Origin: Petrolisthes cinctipes
Taxonomy: Eukaryota > Arthropoda > Malacostraca > Decapoda > Porcellanidae
Direction of reading: 5' to 3'
Assembly: GCA_033782935.1 (NCBI GenBank)
Contig: JAWQEG010000490.1
Span: forward strand, 1,518,001 to 1,582,000
DNA: 64,000 nt
The position numbers and the translations under genes are program-made. Positions 34,472 to 48,355 of the stretch are shown one piece after another. Under the pieces are notes generated by a model. It searched no databases and was not told the origin of the DNA. It was given only the letters and a program-made list of their open reading frames with translations. The stretch's first letter is position 1. Each line of letters starts with the position of its first letter.

Positions 34472-35462
34472 TACAGATTGCTTCTGGGACCCAAAATATT
34501 GAATTTTCGGGTGTTTTGAGCCTGAATTTGAGATATAAACGGGTACAGAAAATACATGCACATATTGACTTTGGGCATCTAAAATATCGATTTTCAGCAT
34601 GTTTTGGGCCTGTATTTTGAAAATACTCTAACACTGAGTAGGCATGTACAGATTGCTTCTGGGACCCCAAAATATTGAATTTTCGGGTGTTTTGAGCCTG
34701 AATTTGAGATATAAACGGGTACTGAAGATGCATGCACATATCGACTTTTGTGCACCTAAAAGATCGATTTTCAGTATGTTTTGAGCATGTATTTTGAAAA
34801 TACTCTAACACGGAGTAGGCATGTACAGATCGCTTCTGGGACCCCTAAATATCGAATTTTCGGGTGTTTTGGGACTGAATTTGAGATATCGACTTTTTGG
34901 CACCTAAAAGATCGATTTTTAGCATGTTTTTAGCCTATATTTTGAAAATATTCTAGCAATGAGTAGGCATGTACAGATTGCTTCTGGGACCCCAAAATAT
35001 TGAATTTTCGGGTGTTTTGAGCCTGAATTTGAGATATAAACGGGTACAGAAGATACATGCACATATTGACTTTGGGCACCAAAAATATCGATTTTCAGCA
35101 TGTTTTGGGCCTGAATTTTGAAAATACTCTAACACGGAGTAGGCATGTACAGATCGCTTCTGGGACCCCAAAATATCGAATTTTCGGGTGTTTAGGGCCA
35201 GAATTTAAGATATAAACGGGTACAGAAGATGCATGCACATATCGACTTTTGGGCACCTAAAAGATCGATTTTCAGTATGTTTTTGGCCTGTATTTTGAAA
35301 ATACTCTATCACGGAGTAGGCATGTACAGATACCTTCTGGGACCTCTAAATATCGAATTTTCGGGTGTTTTGGGACTGAATTTGAGATATCGATTTTTTG
35401 ACACCTAAAATGTCGATTTTTAGCATGTTTTTAGCCTATATTTTGAAAATATTATAGCACTG

Positions 35463-35475
35463 TGTGCCTGGCATG
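35463..35475 (+). repeat. Landmark insertion variant TGTGCCTGGCATG (2 of 3)
   Basis: Same 3-bp-gain variant as at 34,459, one higher-order unit (1,004 bp) downstream. It marks a tandem copy of a complete A+B hexamer. The intervening A trimer nevertheless differs, with CTATCACGG and TTTAAGATAT in its b monomer. Confidence 0.88.
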
Positions 35476-38470
35476 TACAGATTGCTTCTGGGACCCAAAA
35501 TATTGAATTTTCGGGTGTTTTGAGCCTGAATTTGAGATATAAACGGGTACAGAAAATACATGCACATATTGACTTTGGGCATCTAAAATATCGATTTTCA
35601 GCATGTTTTGGGCCTGTATTTTGAAAATACTCTAACACTGAGTAGGCATGTACAGATTGCTTCTGGGACCCCAAAATATTGAATTTTCGGGTGTTTTGAG
35701 CCTGAATTTGAGATATAAACGGGTACTGAAGATGCATGCACATATCGACTTTTGTGCACCTAAAAGATCGATTTTCAGTATGTTTTGAGCATGTATTTTG
35801 AAAATACTCTAACACGGAGTAGGCATGTACAGATCGCTTCTGGGACCCCTAAATATCGAATTTTCGGGTGTTTTGGGACTGAATTTGAGATATCGACTTT
35901 TTGGCACCTAAAAGATCGATTTTTAGCATGTTTTTAGCCTATATTTTGAAAATATTCTAGCAATGAGTAGGCATGTACAGATTGCTTCTGGGACCCCAAA
36001 ATATTGAATTTTCGGGTGTTTTGAGCCTGAATTTGAGATATAAACGGGTACAGAAGATACATGCACATATTGACTTTGGGCACCAAAAATATCGATTTTC
36101 AGCATGTTTTGGGCCTGAATTTTGAAAATACTCTAACACGGAGTAGGCATGTACAGATCGCTTTTGGGACCCCAAAATATCGAATTTTCGGGTGTTTAGG
36201 GCCAGAATTTAAGATATAAACGGGTACAGAAGATGCATGCACATATCGACTTTTGGGCACCTAAAAGATCGATTTTCAGTATGTTTTTGGCCTGTATTTT
36301 GAAAATACTCTATCACGGAGTAGGCATGTACAGATACCTTCTGATACCTCTAAATATCGAATTTTCGGGTGTTTTGGGACTGAATTTGAGATATCGATTT
36401 TTTGGCACCTAAAATGTCGAGTTTTAGCATGTTTTTAGCCTATATTTTGAAAATATTCTAGCACTGTGTAGGCATGTACAGATTGCTTCTGGGACCCCAA
36501 AATATTGAATTTTCGGGTGTTTTGAGCCAGAATTTGAGATATAAACGGGTACAGAAGATACATGCACATATTGACTTTGGGCATCTAAAATATCGATTTT
36601 CAGCATGTTTTGGGCCTGTATTTTGAAAATACTCTAACACTGAGTAGGCATGTACAGATTGCTTCTGGGACCCCAAAATATTGAATTTTCGGGTGTTTTG
36701 AGCCTGAATTTGAGATATAAACGGGTACTGAAGATGCATACACATATCGACTTTTGTGCACCTAAAAGATCGATTTTCAGTATGTTTTGAGCATGTATTT
36801 TGAAAATACTCTAACACGGAGTAGGCATGTACAGATCGCTTCTGGGACCCCTAAATATCGAATTTTCGGGTGTTTTGGGACTGAATTTGAGATATCGACT
36901 TTTTGGCACCTAAAAGATCGATTTTTAGCATGTTTTTAGCCTATATTTTGAAAATATTCTAGCAATGAGTAGGCATGTACAGATTGCTTCTGGGACCCCA
37001 AAATATTGAATTTTCGGGTGTTTTGAGCCTGAATTTGAGATATAAACGGGTACAGAAGATACATGCACATATTGACTTTGGGCACCAAAAATATCGATTT
37101 TCAGCATGTTTTGGGCCTGAATTTTGAAAATACTCTAACACGGAGTAGGCATGTACAGATCGCTTTTGGGACCCCAAAATATCGAATTTTCGGGTGTTTA
37201 GGGCCAGAATTTAAGATATAAACGGGTACAGAAGATGCATGCACATATCGACTTTTGGGCACCTAAAAGATCGATTTTCAGTATGTTTTAGGCCTGTATT
37301 TTGAAAATACTCTATCACGGAGTAGGCATGTACAGATACCTTCTGATACCTCTAAATATCGAATTTTCGGGTGTTTTGGGACTGAATTTGAGATATCGAT
37401 TTTTTGGCACCTAAAATGTCGAGTTTTAGCATGTTTTTAGCCTATATTTTGAAAATATTCTAGCACTGTGTAGGCATGTACAGATTGCTTCTGGGACCCC
37501 AAAATATTGAATTTTCGGGTGTTTTGAGCCTGAATTTGAGATATAAACGGGTACAGAAGATACATGCACATATTGACTTTGGGCATCTAAAATATCGATT
37601 TTCAGCATGTTTTGGGCCTGTATTTTGAAAATACTCTAACACTGAGTAGGCATGTACAGATTGCTTCTGGGACCCCAAAATATTGAATTTTCGGGTGTTT
37701 TGAGCCTGAATTTGAGATATAAACGGGTACTGAAGATGCATACACATATCGACTTTTGTGCACCTAAAAGATCGATTTTCAGTATGTTTTGAGCATGTAT
37801 TTTGAAAATACTCTAACACGGAGTAGGCATGTACAGATCGCTTCTGGGACCCCTAAATATCGAATTTTCGGGTGTTTTGGGACTGAATTTGAGATATCGA
37901 CTTTTTGGCACCTAAAAGATCGATTTTTAGCATGTTTTTAGCCTATATTTTGAAAATATTCTAGCAATGAGTAGGCATGTACAGATTGCTTCTGGGACCC
38001 CAAAATATTGAATTTTCGTGTGTTTTGAGCCTGAATTTGAGATATAAACGGGTACAGAAGATACATGCACATATTGACTTTGGGCACCAAAAATATCGAT
38101 TTTCAGCATGTTTTGGGCCTGAATTTTGAAAATACTCTAACACGGAGTAGGCATGTACAGATCGCTTCTGGGACCCCAAAATATCGAATTTTCGGGTGTT
38201 TAGGGCCAGAATTTGAGATATAAACGGGTACAGAAGATGCATGCACATATCGACTTTTGGGCACCTAAAAGATCGATTTTCAGTATGTTTTTGGCCTGTA
38301 TTTTGAAAATACTCTAACACGGAGTAGGCATGTACAGATACCTTCTGGGACCTCTAAATATCGAATTTTCGGGTGTTTTGGGACTTAATTTGAGATATCG
38401 ATTTTTTGACACCTAAAATGTCGATTTTTAGCATGTTTTTAGCCTATATTTTGAAAATATTATAGCACTG

Positions 38471-38483
38471 TGTGCCTGGCATG
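38471..38483 (+). repeat. Landmark insertion variant TGTGCCTGGCATG (3 of 3)
   Basis: Same variant, 4,012 bp after the first. The trimers from about 33.4 to 34.9 kb correspond to those from 37.4 to 38.9 kb at this offset, so a block of about four hexamers was copied. The copy has private changes CGTGTGTTTTG near 38,017 and GGACTTAATTTG near 38,380. Confidence 0.86.
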
Positions 38484-38976
38484 TACAGATTGCTTCTGGG
38501 ACCCAAAATATTGAATTTTCGGGTGTTTTGAGCCTGAATTTGAGATATAAACGGGTACAGAAAATACATGCACATATTGACTTTGGGCATCTAAAATATC
38601 GATTTTCAGCATGTTTTGGGCCTGAATTTTGAAAATACTCTAACACTGAGTAGGCATGTACAGATTGCTTCTGGGACCCCAAAATATTGAATTTTCGGGT
38701 GTTTTGAGCCTGAATTTGAGATATAAACGGGTACTGAAGATGCATGCACATATCGACTTTTGTGCACCTAAAAGATCGATTTTCAGTATGTTTTGAGCAT
38801 GTATTTTGAAAATACTCTAACACGGAGTAGGCATGTACAGATACCTTCTGGGACCTCTAAATATCGAATTTTCGGGTGTTTTGGGACTGAATTTGAGATA
38901 TCGATTTTTTGGCACCTAAAATGTCGATTTTTAGCATGTTTTTAGCCTATATTTTGAAAATATTCTAGCACTGTGT

Positions 38977-39152
38977 AGGCATGTACAGATTACTTCTGGG
39001 ACCCCAAAATATTGAATTTTCGGGTGTTTTGAGCCTGAATTTGAGATATAAACGGGTACAGAAGATACATGCACATATTGACTTTGGGCACCTAAAAGAT
39101 CGATTTTTAGCATGTTTTTAGCCTATATTTTGAAAATATTCTAGCACTGAGT
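38977..39152 (+). repeat. Hybrid a/c monomer (176 bp) ending the regular zone
   Basis: Class a to class c(B) hybrid with the usual junction and a private AGATTACTTCTGG. It sits exactly where the strict B-A alternation stops. It follows a B trimer whose third monomer is c(A)-like (AGATACCTTCTGG near 38,840) instead of c(B). Confidence 0.83.
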
Positions 39153-41832
39153 AGGCATGTACAGATTGCTTCTGGGATCCCAAAATATTAAATTTTCGGG
39201 TGTTTTGAGCCTGAATTTGAGATATAAACGGGTACAGAAGATACATGCACATATTGACTTTGGGCACCAAAAATATCGATTTTCAGCATGTTTTGGGCCT
39301 GAATTTTGAAAAAACTCTAACACGGAGTAGGCATGTACAGATCGCTTCTGGGACCCCAAAAAATCGAATTTTCGGGTGTTTAGGGCCAGAATTTGAGATA
39401 TAAACGGGTACAGAAGATGCATGCACATATCGACTTTTGGGTACCTAAAAGATCGATTTTCAGTATGTTTTAAGCCTGTATTTTGAAAATACTCTAACAC
39501 AGAGTAGGCATGTACAGATACCTTCTGGGACCTCTAAATATCGAATTTTCGGGTGTTTTAGGACTGAATTTGAGATATCGATTTTTTGACACCTAAAATG
39601 TCGATTTTTAGCATGTTTTTAGCCTATATTTTGAAAATATTATAGCACTGTGTAGGCATGTACAGATTGCTTCTGGGACCCAAAATATTGAATTTTCGGG
39701 TGTTTTGAGCCTGAATTTGAGATATAAACGGGTACAGAAAATACATGCACATATTGACTTTGGGCATCTAAAATATCGATTTTCAGCATGTTTTGGGCCT
39801 GTATTTTGAAAATACTCTAACACTGAGTAGGCATGTACAGATTGCTTCTGGGACCCCAAAATATTGAATTTTCGGGTGTTTTGAGCCTGAATTTGAGATA
39901 TAAACGGGTACTGAAGATGCATGCACATATTGACATTGGGCACCAAAAAGATCGATTTTTAGCATGTTTTTAGCCTATATTTTGAAAATATTCTAGCACT
40001 GAGTAGGCATGTACAGATTGCTTCTGGGACCCCAAAATATTGAATTTTCGGGTGTTTTGAGCCTGAATTTGAGATATAAACGGGTACAGAAGATGCATGC
40101 ACATATCGACTTTTGGGCACCTAAAAGATCGATTTTCAGTATGTTTTTGGCCTGTATTTTGAAAATACTCTAACACGGAGTAGGCATGTACAGATACCTT
40201 CTGGGACCTCTAAATATTGAATTTTCGGGTGTTTTGAGCCTGAATTTGAGATATAAACGGGTACAGAAGATACATGCACATACTGACTTTGGGCACCAAA
40301 AATATCGATTTTCAGTATGTTTTGGGCCTGAATTTTGAAAATACTCTAACACGGAGTAGGCATGTACAGATCGCTTCTGGGACCCCAAAATATCGAATTT
40401 TCGGGTGTTTAGGGCCAGAATTTGAGATATAAACGGGTACAGAAGATGCATGCACATATCGACTTTTGGGCACCTAAAAGATCGATTTTCAGTATGTTTT
40501 TGGCCTGTATTTTGAAAATACTCTAACACGGAGTAGGCATGTACAGATACCTTCTGGGACCTCTAAATATCGAATTTTCGGGTGTTTTGGGACTGAATTT
40601 GAGATATCGACTTTTTGGCACCTAAAATGTCGATTTTTAGCATGTTTCTAGCCTATATTTTGAAAATATTCTAGCACTGTGTAGGCATGTACAGATTGCT
40701 TCTGGGACCCCAAAATATTGATTTTTCGGGTGTTTTGAGCCTGAATTTGAGATATAAACGGGTACAGAAGATACATGCACATATTGACTTTGGGCATCTA
40801 AAATATCGATTTTCAGCATGTTTTGGGCCTGTATTTTGAAAATACTCTAACACTGAGTAGGCATGTACAGATTGCTTCTGGGACCCCAAAATATTGAATT
40901 TTCGGGTGTTTTGAGCCTGAATTTGAGATATAAACGGGTACTGAAGATGCATGCACATATCGACTTTTGTGCACCTAAAAGATCGATTTTCAGTATGTTT
41001 TGAGCATGTATTTTGAAAATACTCTAACACGGAGTAGGCATGTACAGATCGCTTCTGGGACCCTTAAATATCGAATTTTCGGGTGTTTTGGGACTGAATT
41101 TGAGATATCGACTTTTTGGCACCTAAAAGATCGATTTTTAGCATGTTTTTAGCCTATATTTTGAAAATATTCTAGCAATGAGTAGGCATGTACAGATTGC
41201 TTCTGGGACCCCAAAATATTGAATTTTCGGGTGTTTTGGGACTGAATTTGAGATATCGATTTTTTGGCACCTAAAATGTCGATTTTTAGCATGTTTTTAG
41301 CCTATATTTTGAAAATATTCTAGCACTGAGTAGGCATGTACAGATTGCTTCTGGGACCCCAAAATATTGAATTTTCGGGTGTTTTGAGCCTGAATTTGAG
41401 ATATAAACGGGTACAGAAGATACATGCACATATTGACATTGGGCACCAAAAAGATCGATTTTTAGCATGTTTTTAGCCTATATTTTGAAAATATTCTAGC
41501 ACTGAGTAGGCATGTACAGATTGCTTCTGGGACCCCAAAATATTGAATTTTCGGGTGTTTTGAGCCTGAATTTGAGATATAAACGGGTACTGAAGATGCA
41601 TGCACATATCGACTTTTGTGCACCTAAAAGATCGATTTTCAGTATGTTTTGAGCATGTATTTTGAAAATACTCTAACACGGAGTAGGCATGTACAGATCG
41701 CTTCTGGGACCCCTAAATATCGAATTTTCGGGTGTTTTGGGACTGAATTTGAGATATCGACTTTTTGGCACCTAAAAGATCGATTTTTAGCATGTTTTTA
41801 GCCTATATTTTGAAAATATTCTAGCAATGAGT
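39153..41832 (+). repeat. Irregular zone with recombinant and single monomers
   Basis: Trimer order breaks down here. The A trimer at 39,153 has several private changes (TGGGATCCC, ATATTAAATTTT, GAAAAAACTC, GGGTACCTAAAA, TTTTAAGCCTG). GACATTGGGCACCAAAAAGATCG, a blend of a and c, occurs near 39,932 and 41,434. A 148-bp monomer at 41,184-41,331 begins as class a and ends as c(A). Hybrid a/b monomers occur near 40,000-40,190. I see no foreign sequence; the disorder comes entirely from exchange among satellite monomers. Confidence 0.8.
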
Positions 41833-44800
41833 AGGCATATACAGATTGCTTCTGGGACCCCAAAATATTGAATTTTCGGGTGTTTTGAGCCTGAATTTGA
41901 GATATAAACGGGTACAGAAGATACATGCACATATTGACTTTGGGCACCAAAAATATCGATTTTCAGCATGATTTGGGCCTGAATTTTGAAAATACTCTAA
42001 CACGGAGTAGGCATGTACAGATCGATTCTGGGACCCCAAAATATCGAATTTTCGGGTGTTTAGGGCCAGAATTTGAGATATAAACGGGTACAGAAGATGC
42101 ATGCACATATCGACTTTTGGGCACCTAAAAGATCGATTTTCAGTATGTTTTTGGCCTGTATTTTGAAAATACTCTATCACGGAGTAGGCATGTACAGATA
42201 CCTTCTGGGACCTCTAAATATCGAATTTTCGGGTGTTTTGGGACTGAATTTGAGATATCGATTTTTTGGCACCTAAAATGTCAAGTTTTAGCATGTTTTT
42301 AGCCTATATTTTGAAAATATTCTAGCACTGTGTAGGCATGTACAGATTGCTTCTGGGACCCCAAAATATTGAATTTTCGGGTGTTTTGAGCCTGAATTTG
42401 AGATATAAACGGGTACAGAAGATACATGCACATATTGACTTTGGGCATCTAAAATATCGATTTTCAGCATGTTTTGGGCCTGTATTTTGAAAATACTCTA
42501 ACACTGAGTAGGCATGTACAGATTGCTTCTGGGACCCCAAAATATTGAATTTTCGTGTGTTTTGAGCCTGAATTTGAGATATAAACGGGTACTGAAGATG
42601 CATGCACATATCGACTTTTGTGCACCTAAAAGATCGATTTTCAGTATGTTTTGAGCATGTATTTTGAAAATACTCTAACACGGAGTAGGCATGTACAGAT
42701 CGCTTCTGGGACCCCTAAATATCGAATTTTCGGGTGTTTTGGGACTGAATTTGAGATATCGACTTTTTGGCACCTAAAAGATCGATTTTTAGCATGTTTT
42801 TAGCCTATATTTTGAAAATATTTTAGCACTGAGTAGGCATGTACAGATTGCTTCTGGGACCCCAAAATATCGAATTTTCGGGTGTTTTGAGCCTGAATTT
42901 GAGATATAAACGGGTACAGAAGATACATGCACATATTGACTTTGGGCATCTAAAATATCGATTTTCAGCATGTTTTGGGCCTGTATTTTGAAAATACTCT
43001 ACAGATTGCTTCTGGGACCCCAAAATATTGAATTTTCGGGTGTTTTGAGCCTGAATTTGAGATATAAACGGGTACAGAAGATACATGCACATATTGACTT
43101 TGGGCACCAAAAATATCGATTTTCAGCATGTTTTGGGCCTGAATTTTGAAAATACTCTAACAAGGAGTAGGCATGTACAGATCGCTTCTGGGACCCCAAA
43201 ATATCGAATTTTCGGGTGTTTAGGGCCAGAATTTGAGATATAAACGGGTACAGAAGATGCATGCACATATCGACTTTTGGGCACCTAAAAGATCGATTTT
43301 CAGTATGTTTTTGGCCTGTATTTTGAAAATACTCTAACACGGAGTAGGCATGTACAGATACCTTCTGGGACCTCTAAATATCGAATTTTCGGGGGTTTTG
43401 GGACTGAATTTGAGATATCGATTTTTTGGCACCTAAAATATCGATTTTTAGCATGTTTTTAGATTATATTTTGAAAATATTCTAGCACTGTGTAGGCATG
43501 TACAGATTGCTTCTGGGACCCCAAAATATTGAATTTTCGGGTGTTTTGAGCCTGAATTTGAGATATAAACGGGTACAGAAGATACATGCACATATTGACT
43601 TTGGGCATCTAAAATATCGATTTTCAGCATGTTTTGGGCCTGTATTTTGAAAATACTCTAACACTGAGTAGGCATGTACAGATTGCTTCTGGGACCCCAA
43701 AATATTGAATTTTCGGGTGTTTTGAGCCTGAATTTGAGATATAAACGGGTACTGAAGATGCATGCACATATCGACTTTTGTGCACCTAAAAGATCGATTT
43801 TCAGTATGTTTTGAGCATGTATTTTGAAAATACTCTAACACGGAGTAGGCATGTACAGATCGCTTCTGGGACCCCTAAATATCGAATTTTCGGGTGTTTT
43901 GGGACTGAATTTGAGATATCGACTTTTTGGCACCTAAAAGATCGATTTTTAGCATGTTTTTAGCCTATATTTTGAAAATATTCTAGCAATGAGTAGGCAT
44001 GTACAGATTGCTTCTGGGACCCCAAAATATTGAATTTTCGGGTGTTTTGAGCCTGAATTTGAGATATAAACGGGTACAGAAGATACATGCACATATTGAC
44101 TTTGGGCACCAAAAATATCGATTTTCAGCATGATTTGGGCCTGAATTTTGAAAATACTCTAACACGGAGTAGGCATGTACAAATCACTTCTGGGACCCCA
44201 AAATATCGAATTTTCGGGTGTTTAGGGCCAGAATTTGAGATATAAACGGGTACAGAAGATTCATGCACATATCGACTTTTGGGCACCTAAAAGATCGATT
44301 TTCAGTATGTTTTTGGCCTGTATTTTGAAAATACTCTATCACGGAGTAGGCATGTACAGATACCTTCTGGGACCTCTAAATATCGAATTTTCGGGTGTTT
44401 TGGGACTGAATTTGAGATATCGATTTTTTGGCACCTAAAATGTCGAGTTTTAGCATGTTTTTAGCCTATATTTTGAAAATATTCTAGCACTGTGTAGGCA
44501 TGTACAGATTGCTTCTGGGACCCCAAAATATTGAATTTTCGGGTGTTTTGAGCCTGAATTTGAGATATAAACGGGTACAGAAGATACATGCACATATTGA
44601 CTTTGGGCATCTAAAATATCGATTTTCAGCATGTTTTGGGCCTGTATTTTGAAAATACTCTAACACTGAGTAGGCATGTACAGATTGCTTCTGGGACCCC
44701 AAAATATTGAATTTTCGGGTGTTTTGAGCCTGAATTTGAGATATAAACGGGTACTGAAGATGCATACACATATCGACTTTTGTGCACCTAAAAGATCGAT

Positions 44801-47800
44801 TTTTAGCATGTTTTTAGCCTATATTTTGAAAATATTCTAGCACTGAGTAGGCATGTACAGATTGCTTCTGGGACCCCAAAATATTGAATTTTCGGGTGTT
44901 TTGAGCCTGAATTTGAGATATAAACGGGTACTGAAGATGCATGCACATATCGACTTTTGTGCACCTAAAAGATCGATTTTCAGTATGTTTTGAGCATGTA
45001 TTTTGAAAATACTCTAACACGGAGTAGGCATGTACAGATCGCTTCTGGGACCCCTAAATATCGAATTTTCGGGTGTTTTGGGACTGAATTTGAGATATCG
45101 ACTTTTTGGCACCTAAAAGATCGATTTTTAGCATGTTTTTAGCCTATATTTTGAAAATATTCTAGCAATGAGTAGGCATGTACAGATTGCTTCTGGGACC
45201 CCAAAATATTGAATTTTCGGGTGTTTTGAGCCTGAATTTGAGATATAAACGGGTACAGAAGATACATGCACATATTGACTTTGGGCACCAAAAATATCGA
45301 TTTTCAGCATGTTTTGGGCCTGAATTTTGAAAATACTCTAACACGGAGTAGGCATGTACAAATCGCTTCTGGGACCCCAAAATATCGAATTTTCGGGTGT
45401 TTAGGGATAGAATTTGAGATATAAACGGGTACAGAAGATGCATGCACATATCGACTTTTGGGCACCTAAAAGATCGATTTTCAGTATGTTTTTGGCCTGT
45501 ATTTTGAAAATACTCTATCACGGAGTAGGCATGTACAGATACCTTCTGGGACCTCTAAATATCGAATTTTCGGGTGTTTTGGGACTGAATTTGAGATATC
45601 AATTTTTTGGCACCTAAAATGTCGAGTTTTAGCATGTTTTTAGCCTATATTTTGAAAATATTCTAGCACTGTGTAGGCATGTACAGATTGCTTCTGGGAC
45701 CCCAAAATATTGATTTTTCGGGTGTTTTGAGCCTGAATTTGAGATATAAACGGGTACAGAAGATACATGCACATATTGACTTTGGGCATCTAAAATATCG
45801 ATTTTCAGCATGTTTTGGGCCTGTATTTTGAAAATACTCTAACACTGAGTAGGCATGTACAGATTGCTTCTGGGACCCCAAAATATTGAATTTTCGGGTG
45901 TTTTGAGCCTGAATTTGAGATATAAACGGGTACTGAAGATGCATACACATATCGACTTTTGTGCACCTAAAAGATCGATTCTCAGTATGTTTTGAGCATG
46001 TATTTTGAAAATACTCTAACACGGAGTAGGCATGTACAGATCGCTTCTGGGACCCCTAAATATCGAATTTTCGGGTGTTTTGGGACTGAATTTGAGATAT
46101 CGACTTTTTGGCATCTAAAAGATCGATTTTTAGCATGTTTTTAGCCTATATTTTGAAAATATTCTAGCACTGAGTAGGCATGTACAGATTGCTTCTGGGA
46201 CCCCAAAATATTGAATTTTCGGGTGTTTTGAGCCTGAATTTGAGATATAAACGGGTACAGAAGATACATGCACATATTGACTTTGGGCACCAAAAATATC
46301 GATTTTCAGCATGTTTTGGGCCTGAATTTTGAAAAAACTCTAACACGGAGTAGGCATGTACAGATCGCTTCTGGGACCCCAAAATATCGAATTTTCGGGT
46401 GTTTAGGCCCAGAATTTGAGATATAAACGGGTACAGAAGATGCATGCACATATCGACTTTTGGGCACCTAAAAGATCGATTTTCAGTATGTTTTTGGCCT
46501 GTATTTTGAAAATACTCTAACACGGAGTAGGCATGTACAGATACCTTCTGGGACCTCTAAATATCGAATTTTCGGGTGTTTTGGGACTGAATTTGAGATA
46601 TCGATTTTTTGACACCTAAAATGTCGATTTTTAGCATGTTTTTAGCCTATATTTTGAAAATATTATAGCACTGTGTAGGCATGTACAGATTGCTTTTGGG
46701 ACCCAAAATATTGAATTTTCGGGTGTTTTGAGCCTGAATTTGAGATATAAACGGGTACAGAAGATACATGCACATATTGACTTTGGGCATCTAAAATATC
46801 GATTTTCAGCATGTTTTGGGCCTGTATTTTGAAAATACTCTAACACTGAGTAGGCATGTACAGATTGCTTCTGGGACCCCAAAATATTGAATTTTCGGGT
46901 GTTTTGAGCCTGAATTTGAGATATAAACGGGTACTGAAGATGCATGCACATATCGACTTTTGTGCACCTAAAAGATCGATTTTCAGTATGTTTTGAGCAT
47001 GTATTTTGAAAATACTCTAACACGGAGTAGGCATGTACAGATCGCTTCTGTGACCCCTAAATATCGAATTTTCGGGTGTTTTGGGACTGAATTTGAGATA
47101 TCGACTTTTTGGCACCTAAAAGATCGATTTTTAGCATGTTTTTAGCCTATATTTTGAAAATATTCTAGCAATGAGTAGGCATGTACAGATTGCTTCTGGG
47201 ACCCCAAAATATTGAATTTTCGGGTGTTTTGAGCCTGAATTTGAGATATAAACGGGTACAGAAGATACATGCACATATTGACTTTGGGCACCAAAAATAT
47301 CGATTTTCAGCATGATTTGGGCCTGAATTTTGAAAATACTCTAACACGGAGTAGGCATGTACAGATTGCTTCTGGGACCCCAAAATATCGAATTTTCGGG
47401 TGTTTAGGGCCAGAATTTGAGATATAAACGGGTACAGAAGATGCATGCACATATCGACTTTTGGGCACCTAAAAGATCGATTTTCAGTATGTTTTTGGGC
47501 TGTATTTTGAAAATACTCTATCACGGAGTAGGCATGTACAGATACCTTCTGGGACCTCTAAATATCGAATTTTCGGGTGTTTTGGGACTGAATTTGAGAT
47601 ATCGATTTTTTGGCACCTAAAATGTCGAGTTTTAGCATGTTTTTAGCCTATATTTTGAAAATATTCTAGCACTGTGTAGGCATGTACAGATTGCTTCTGG
47701 GACCCCAAAATATTGAATTTTCGGGTGTTTTGAGCCTGAATTTGAGATATAAACGGGTACAGAAGATACATGCACATATTGACTTTGGGCATCTAAAATA

Positions 47801-48355
47801 TCGATTTTCAGCATGTTTTGGGCCTGTATTTTGAAAATACTCTAACACTGAGTAGGCATGTACAGATTACTTCTGGGACCCCAAAATATTGAATTTTCGG
47901 GTGTTTTGAGCCTGAATTTGAGATATAAACGGGTACTGAAGATGCATGCACATATCGACTTTTGTGCACCTAAAAGATCGATTTTTAGCATGTTTTTAGC
48001 CTATATTTTGAAAATATTCTAGCACTGAGTAGGCATGTACAGATCGCTTCTGGGACCCCAAAATATCGAATTTTCGGGTGTTTAGGGCCAGAATTTGAGA
48101 TATAAACGGGTACAGAAGATACATGCACATATCGACTTTTGGGCACCTAAAAGATCGATTTTCAGTATGTTTTTGGCCTGTATTTTGAAAATACTCTAAC
48201 ACGGAGTAGGCATGTACAGATACCTTCTGGGACCTCTAAATATCGAATTTTCGGGTGTTTTGGGACTGAATTTGAGATATCGATTTTTTGGCACCTAAAA
48301 TGTCGAGTTTTAGCATGTTTTTAGCCTATATTTTGAAAATATTCTAGCACTGTGT
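41833..48355 (+). repeat. Mixed A/B trimers with local copies and dimers
   Basis: Mostly A and B trimers in alternation, broken by a B-B-B run around 42.3-43.9 kb and by dimers near 44.8-45.2 kb and 48.0-48.3 kb. AGCATGATTTGGGCC in class a recurs near 41,966, 44,128 and 47,310 and links three A trimers as copies. Other private changes include TCAAGTTTTAGC near 42,283 and CAAATCACTTCTGG near 44,180. Confidence 0.8.
42991..43010 (+). repeat. 18-bp deletion removing the monomer landmark
   Basis: AAATACTCT is joined directly to ACAGATTGCTTC, so the 18 bases that normally carry CACTGAGTAGGCATGT are missing. This is one of very few places in the window where the conserved GGCATGTAC block is absent. 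The neighbouring monomers are intact. Confidence 0.85.

Larger units (their letters stand above)
31456..38976 (+). repeat. Most regular zone: 15 trimers in strict B-A alternation
   Basis: Trimers alternate B, A, B and so on, 15 in all. Their total of 7,521 bp equals 15 x 501 plus 6, and the 6 comes from three B trimers of 503 bp. There is no dimer or tetramer inside. Neighbouring hexamers share minor variants (CTGATACCTC, GAATTTAAGATAT, CGCTTTTGGG), so this zone looks recently expanded by whole 1,002-bp steps. The first B trimer is more diverged, with AGCATGTTTCTAGCC, AACAGGTACAGAATATAC and GGGTATCTAAAA. Confidence 0.9.

Noticed and set aside
41184..41331. The isolated 148-bp monomer as a separate repeat family
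   Set aside because: It is a class a start joined to a class c(A) end, so it is a recombinant of known monomers and not a new family.
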